NCBI GenBank assembly: GCA_946885645.1
Contig: CAMPGU010000049.1
Coordinates: 1 to 18,288, forward strand
DNA length: 18,288 nt
Reading direction: 5' to 3'
Origin: an uncultured Haloferula sp.
GTDB taxonomy: Bacteria; Verrucomicrobiota; Verrucomicrobiae; Verrucomicrobiales; Akkermansiaceae
Numbering within the stretch: the first letter of the stretch is position 1; every line of letters begins with the position of its first letter. Below are positions 15,256-18,288 of the stretch, piece by piece. The notes below the pieces were generated by a model. That model saw only the letters and a list, made by a program, of their open reading frames with translations, made no database searches and was not told the DNA's origin. The position numbers and the translations under genes are program-made.

Positions 15256-15416
15256 GTAAAAGTGAGTCCGGATTTCAGCGGACGCTTACCACTCGATTAC
15301 TCAAAGGAAAGGGATAATTAATCACTCTTAACTAAATCCGATCGATTTTCTTCCACCTGTGCAAAGTGCATCCGCTCCTGCATCTGCAGCCCCGGAAATC
15401 CGGATCTCTTCCACTG
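15256..15416 (-). promoter_or_regulatory. AT-rich upstream region of the coiled-coil gene
   Basis: The 161-base gap between two minus-strand genes contains the most AT-rich stretch of the window (about 15298-15355, including TAATTAATCACTCTTAACTAAAT on its + strand in part). This is the likely promoter zone, though no clear -35/-10 pair was identified. At 15360-15387 four TGCA words form an imperfect hairpin with an 8-base loop and no T tract. Confidence 0.35.
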
Positions 15417-16508
15417 CTAGCGTCCGCCGAGCAAGGCCCGCGCATGATTCCGAAGCTTCTCGCTGGGCAACTTTTCGAGCCAATCATCCTCGCCCGGATC
15501 CGGCCCGCTGCTCAGCCAGATTTCCAAGGCCTCGCGTTGAAGTGCCGCCGAAGTATAGATGCCCGCGAGCCGGCTAAATTCGCCGGCCGACACCGGCTCC
15601 TCCCGCTGGAAGATCAGGGCTGCAAGCATCCGGTTCCGCGCCAGGGGCGCTTGTGCGGCAATCAGATCCAGCACCTTCTCCCGTTCGGCGGGCGTCGCTC
15701 CCAGATAGGCGTGCGAGGCCAGGGCAGGCGCGAGATCGGACGAGTAGCTCCCGCGGTTTCCGAGCTCGTCCCACACCGCCTGCAGGTTTTCGGCGGTGGG
15801 AAGGCCTTGGACGCGCGCCTGCAGGATGTAGCGCCGGTCGTCGTTGCATCCCGGGCTGCCGTCCGGGATCGCCCGGTAGAGTTCCCCCGCGCGTTCCGGA
15901 TGATGCTTCATCAGCATCTTGAAAAATTCCTCCCGGATCGAAGTGCCACCCTTGCGGTTGAGAAATGCGAGGAAGCTGTCGGGGCGTTTTTCCGCCGCGT
16001 CTTCCATCAAGGTCCGGGTGCCGCTGAGGAACGTGTGGGAACGTGCCTGGCCGCCTACCTCGAAAACTTCCTCGTCAGGCCGGAGACCCACCCGCGCCGC
16101 GGTGTACGCTTCCCACGCGAGATCGCGCCAGTCGTGCGGACCGATGCGGTTGAGCAGATCGGCAACCGCAGGCTCCTTCCACGGAAGGCGGGCAGCGGCA
16201 TGACGGATGAGGTCGTCCATCCCCGGCATTCCCGGCAGCTTCGCCAGGAGTTCAAAGAACGCCATGGGATCCCGCTCGCCCAAACGCCCGAGGCTCGCCG
16301 TGGCCCCTCCGATATCCCCCGTGCGGAGAAAGGCCCGGACCTCGGAGAAAGAGCTGTCCTCGCGGTGATCGCCTCCCGATGGAGAATCAGCCATGGTCAC
16401 ACGCGGAAGGTCTCCGGCACGCGGGGCCGTGTATTTCATCGCGGCTACCGTCGCCACGAGCGAGGTCGCGAAGACGGCGAGGGGCAGGTGGAGTTCGCGG
16501 GGCTTCAT
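15417..16508 (-). CDS. Membrane-anchored helical protein of unknown function (second of a coupled pair)
   Basis: A 363-residue protein. Residues 8-24 (LPLAVFATSLVATVAAM) form a signal anchor or uncleaved signal. The remainder is predicted helical, with pieces resembling tandem antiparallel helices: DPMAFFELLAKLPG, EKRPDSFLAFLNRKGG, HHPERAGELYRAIPD, AEREKVLDLIAAQAP. The recurring pattern of a helix containing a bulky pair followed by a Leu-Pro or Ile-Pro break suggests a TPR- or HEAT-like solenoid. No enzyme motif is seen. Its ATG overlaps the stop of the upstream 424-aa gene in an ATGA (16505-16508), so the two are translated together. I do not recognise a named family; similar large helical proteins are common in Verrucomicrobiota in my experience. 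Confidence 0.8.
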   Translation of the reverse strand: MKPRELHLPLAVFATSLVATVAAMKYTAPRAGDLPRVTMADSPSGGDHREDSSFSEVRAFLRTGDIGGATASLGRLGERDPMAFFELLAKLPGMPGMDDLIRHAAARLPWKEPAVADLLNRIGPHDWRDLAWEAYTAARVGLRPDEEVFEVGGQARSHTFLSGTRTLMEDAAEKRPDSFLAFLNRKGGTSIREEFFKMLMKHHPERAGELYRAIPDGSPGCNDDRRYILQARVQGLPTAENLQAVWDELGNRGSYSSDLAPALASHAYLGATPAEREKVLDLIAAQAPLARNRMLAALIFQREEPVSAGEFSRLAGIYTSAALQREALEIWLSSGPDPGEDDWLEKLPSEKLRNHARALLGGR

Positions 16509-17779
16509 GGCAAATTTCCAATCGCGAGCTCCTCGATTTCCTCGCGCAGCGCCCCTTCCGGCATCGTCTTCGCGAATGCCAAGGCACCCTCGGGATCATA
16601 CTTCGCCAGTTCTTCCAGGAGGTTCCTTTCCGCGGTCGCCCGCGCCTTCCGGTCCGGCATGCGCGCCATCCATTGCAAGACGGTTTCGTGGTCGCCTTCG
16701 GTATTCCAGATCCGGTGAGCGGCGGCTTCCAGCAGGGTTTGCTTCTCCGCCCGGGTGAGGGCGAGTTGGTCCAAGGAGCCGACGGCCTCCTTCGCCCGGT
16801 CCGTCTGGAAGGGGAAGAGATGGTTGAAATAGTTCTCCAGAGCCTGCCCGCGCAATTCCTGCGGTAGTGCCGCCAGCGTTGCGAGGGGCAGGGGTCGTGC
16901 GGCCTCGGCGCGGTTTTCCGTGAATTCCGCCAATTCTTGTGCATCCAGAATCCTCAACTCGCTCGCGGGCGGGTTTCCCGCGATCTCCCCGTCCGGCTGC
17001 ATCAGTTGCGCCAGAGCCTCGAAACGCCGCGTCTCCTCCTGCAAAGGCGCGGGGACCGATTCCTCGAATTCCTGCAAGACCTCCCTGTCCTCCCGCCGGA
17101 GGGACAGCCATGCCGAGCGGACGCATTCCGGCGATGCGCCTTCCCAGCGTCCCGCGGCCCATTCCTCCAGGATGCGACGGCAGTTCGGCACGCTCCCCGA
17201 CCCCCAGCGGAAATAGCCCGCAATTTCCTCGTTCGAAAATCCGTTTGCCGGATCGAAAAGAATTTCGGCAGCGAGCGGAGAGTCCTTGCACGTGCTGATC
17301 ACGTCCAGTCCCTCGTGTTCGCCTCTTCCCGCGGCCCGCGCCGCCTCCGCGGCGAAAGGTGAGGATCGGATCAGTTCCCACACGGAGTCCGGCGAGAGTT
17401 CGCTCATGGTCCAGAGCGCCGCCCTTGCCAAATCGACCTGTCGTTCCCCCGGGACGCTCGGGATGAATCTCTCCAGCCACGCCGGATCCGCGATCAAAAC
17501 CGGAGCCAGCCATTCCGCGAGATCGGGATCTCCGGCTCCGGCCGCGAGCATCGCTTCGATCACCACTTGCGCATCCCCGGTTCTCCCTGCGAGTGCCGCC
17601 AAGCGGATCACCACCGGATCCTCCGGGAGCTTCACGGCGTCCGGGCGCAGCGGCGGCGCGGGTTGCGTTTTGCCGGCGGCCCCGTTTCCTCCCGGTGCCA
17701 TCACGCAAATCCCCGTGCCGAGCCCGGCCACCGCCGGGAGCAGCCATTGCAAAAGGAGAGATCGCGCATCGGCAGGCAT
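16505..17779 (-). CDS. Membrane-anchored helical-repeat protein of unknown function (first of a coupled pair)
   Basis: A 424-residue protein. Residues about 8-27 (LLQWLLPAVAGLGTGICVMA) are one hydrophobic N-terminal segment, then a Gly/Pro-rich spacer to about 50. The rest is helical with degenerate repeats, clearest at the C-terminus, where VLQWMARMPDRKARATAERN is followed by YDPEGALAFAKTMPEGALRE: a helix with an aromatic, a Met-Pro turn, then a charged helix. This resembles Sel1/TPR-like solenoids but no standard consensus is met. The shared layout with the downstream 363-aa protein (one N-terminal membrane segment, helical body, similar turn motif) suggests divergent paralogues. The gene begins 65 bases after the trmD stop. 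No Shine-Dalgarno is visible before ATG 17779. Confidence 0.8.
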   Translation of the reverse strand: MPADARSLLLQWLLPAVAGLGTGICVMAPGGNGAAGKTQPAPPLRPDAVKLPEDPVVIRLAALAGRTGDAQVVIEAMLAAGAGDPDLAEWLAPVLIADPAWLERFIPSVPGERQVDLARAALWTMSELSPDSVWELIRSSPFAAEAARAAGRGEHEGLDVISTCKDSPLAAEILFDPANGFSNEEIAGYFRWGSGSVPNCRRILEEWAAGRWEGASPECVRSAWLSLRREDREVLQEFEESVPAPLQEETRRFEALAQLMQPDGEIAGNPPASELRILDAQELAEFTENRAEAARPLPLATLAALPQELRGQALENYFNHLFPFQTDRAKEAVGSLDQLALTRAEKQTLLEAAAHRIWNTEGDHETVLQWMARMPDRKARATAERNLLEELAKYDPEGALAFAKTMPEGALREEIEELAIGNLP

Positions 17780-17844
17780 CCGCTTGTCACAGGGGACGCA
17801 GGGGAAGGCAGCGAGTCAAGCGGAGTGCGCGCACGCCCGGAAAT

Positions 17845-18288
17845 TCATTCGCCCAGGAGATCCGGGCGGTTCTCCCGCGTTCGCTCCAGCGCCTTTTCCT
17901 TTTTCCAGGTTTCGATCTTCGCGTGATGGCCGGAGATCAGGACCTCCGGAACCTTCATGCCGCGGAAATCGATCGGCCGCGTGTAGGCGGGCGCTTCCAG
18001 AAGCGCCGGATCGGAGAAGGACTCATCCTGATGCGATCTCTCGTCGCCGAGCGCTCCGGGCAAGAGGCGCACGAGCGCATCCGTCACCACCGCCGCGGCG
18101 ATGGCCCCGTTCGTGAGCACGTAGTCGCCGATGGAAAGCTCCAGATCGACCAGTTCCTCGATCACCCGGTGGTCCACGCCCTCGTAGTGGCCGCAGAGCA
18201 GGATCAGGTGCTTCTCTTCCGACAGCTCGCGCGCGATCGCCTGTTTGAAGACCTTACCCTGCGGCGTCATCAGGATCACCTTCGAGTC
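17845..18288 (-). CDS. trmD: TrmD, tRNA (guanine37-N1)-methyltransferase (C-terminal part)
   Basis: The frame is open to the window edge, so the first part of the gene, including the start, lies beyond 18288; the internal GTG at 18279 is not a start. The 147 residues present contain the trefoil-knot core: MTPQGKVFKQAIARELS, LLCGHYEGVDHRVIEE, LSIGDYVLTNGAIAAAVVTD, and the C-terminal segment LLEAPAYTRPIDFRGMKVPE with VLISGHHAKIETWKKE. TrmD uses SAM to make m1G37 and prevent frameshifting. Where E. coli has SGGELPA after GDYVL this protein has TNGAIAA. Usual neighbours rpsP, rimM and rplS are not visible on the downstream side; rplS is absent directly after trmD. Confidence 0.95.
   Translation of the reverse strand, partial: DSKVILMTPQGKVFKQAIARELSEEKHLILLCGHYEGVDHRVIEELVDLELSIGDYVLTNGAIAAAVVTDALVRLLPGALGDERSHQDESFSDPALLEAPAYTRPIDFRGMKVPEVLISGHHAKIETWKKEKALERTRENRPDLLGE

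Noticed and set aside
17825..17836. GTGCGCGCAC palindrome after trmD
   Set aside because: Short GC palindromes are common at this base composition and there is no T tract.
1..18288. CRISPR arrays, insertion sequences, tRNA or rRNA genes, phage or defence genes
   Set aside because: No regular repeat-spacer pattern, transposase or integrase motif, or tRNA cloverleaf was seen on either strand, and nearly all the sequence is covered by the genes listed.

Overview
The window is a high-GC (about 65% by eye), gene-dense bacterial chromosome segment. Most gene junctions are overlaps or gaps of a few bases. The gene content points to a Verrucomicrobiota bacterium, perhaps close to Luteolibacter or Haloferula. 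The main reasons are a planctomycete-type cytochrome (PSCyt1/DUF1549/DUF1553) gene paired with a DUF1501 gene, a secreted SHD1-domain protein, and large secreted or membrane-anchored helical proteins of unknown function. This placement is inferred from family distribution; no marker gene was compared. No mobile element, CRISPR array, rRNA or tRNA was seen.

Layout. 1-237 (+) is the 3' end of a membrane protein gene. 240-3345 (-) holds rlmN followed by a 663-aa protein that joins a DUF455 ferritin-like domain to a putative ATP-grasp domain. 3620-4897 (+) encodes a secreted SHD1 plus HExxH metallopeptidase-like protein. Its 3' end overlaps, antisense, the tail of a HupE/UreJ-type membrane protein gene (4780-6075, -). 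That gene is translationally coupled to moaE, which follows moaD. From the moaD/moeA divergent gap the other half of the molybdenum cofactor cluster, moeA-moaC-mogA, runs on the + strand to 8896. 8902-13750 (-) is a three-gene coupled operon: PSD1-type cytochrome, an unrecognised 170-aa secreted protein, and a Tat-exported DUF1501 protein. 14035-15255 (-) encodes an exported coiled-coil protein followed by a strong intrinsic terminator. 15417-17779 (-) holds two coupled genes for membrane-anchored helical proteins. The window ends inside trmD (17845-18288, -).

How the genes work together. MoaC acts early (cyclic pyranopterin monophosphate). MoaD and MoaE form molybdopterin synthase. MogA adenylylates molybdopterin and MoeA inserts molybdate, so the middle and late steps of Moco synthesis are covered. 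MoaA and molybdate transport are not in the window. RlmN and TrmD are rRNA and tRNA methyltransferases. The DUF1549/DUF1553-DUF1501 operon is a widespread but uncharacterised export module of the PVC group.

The most promising unknowns are the DUF455/ATP-grasp fusion, the orphan gene inside the cytochrome/DUF1501 operon, the HupE-type gene tied to moaE, and the coupled pair next to trmD. No complete new defence or mobile system was found.
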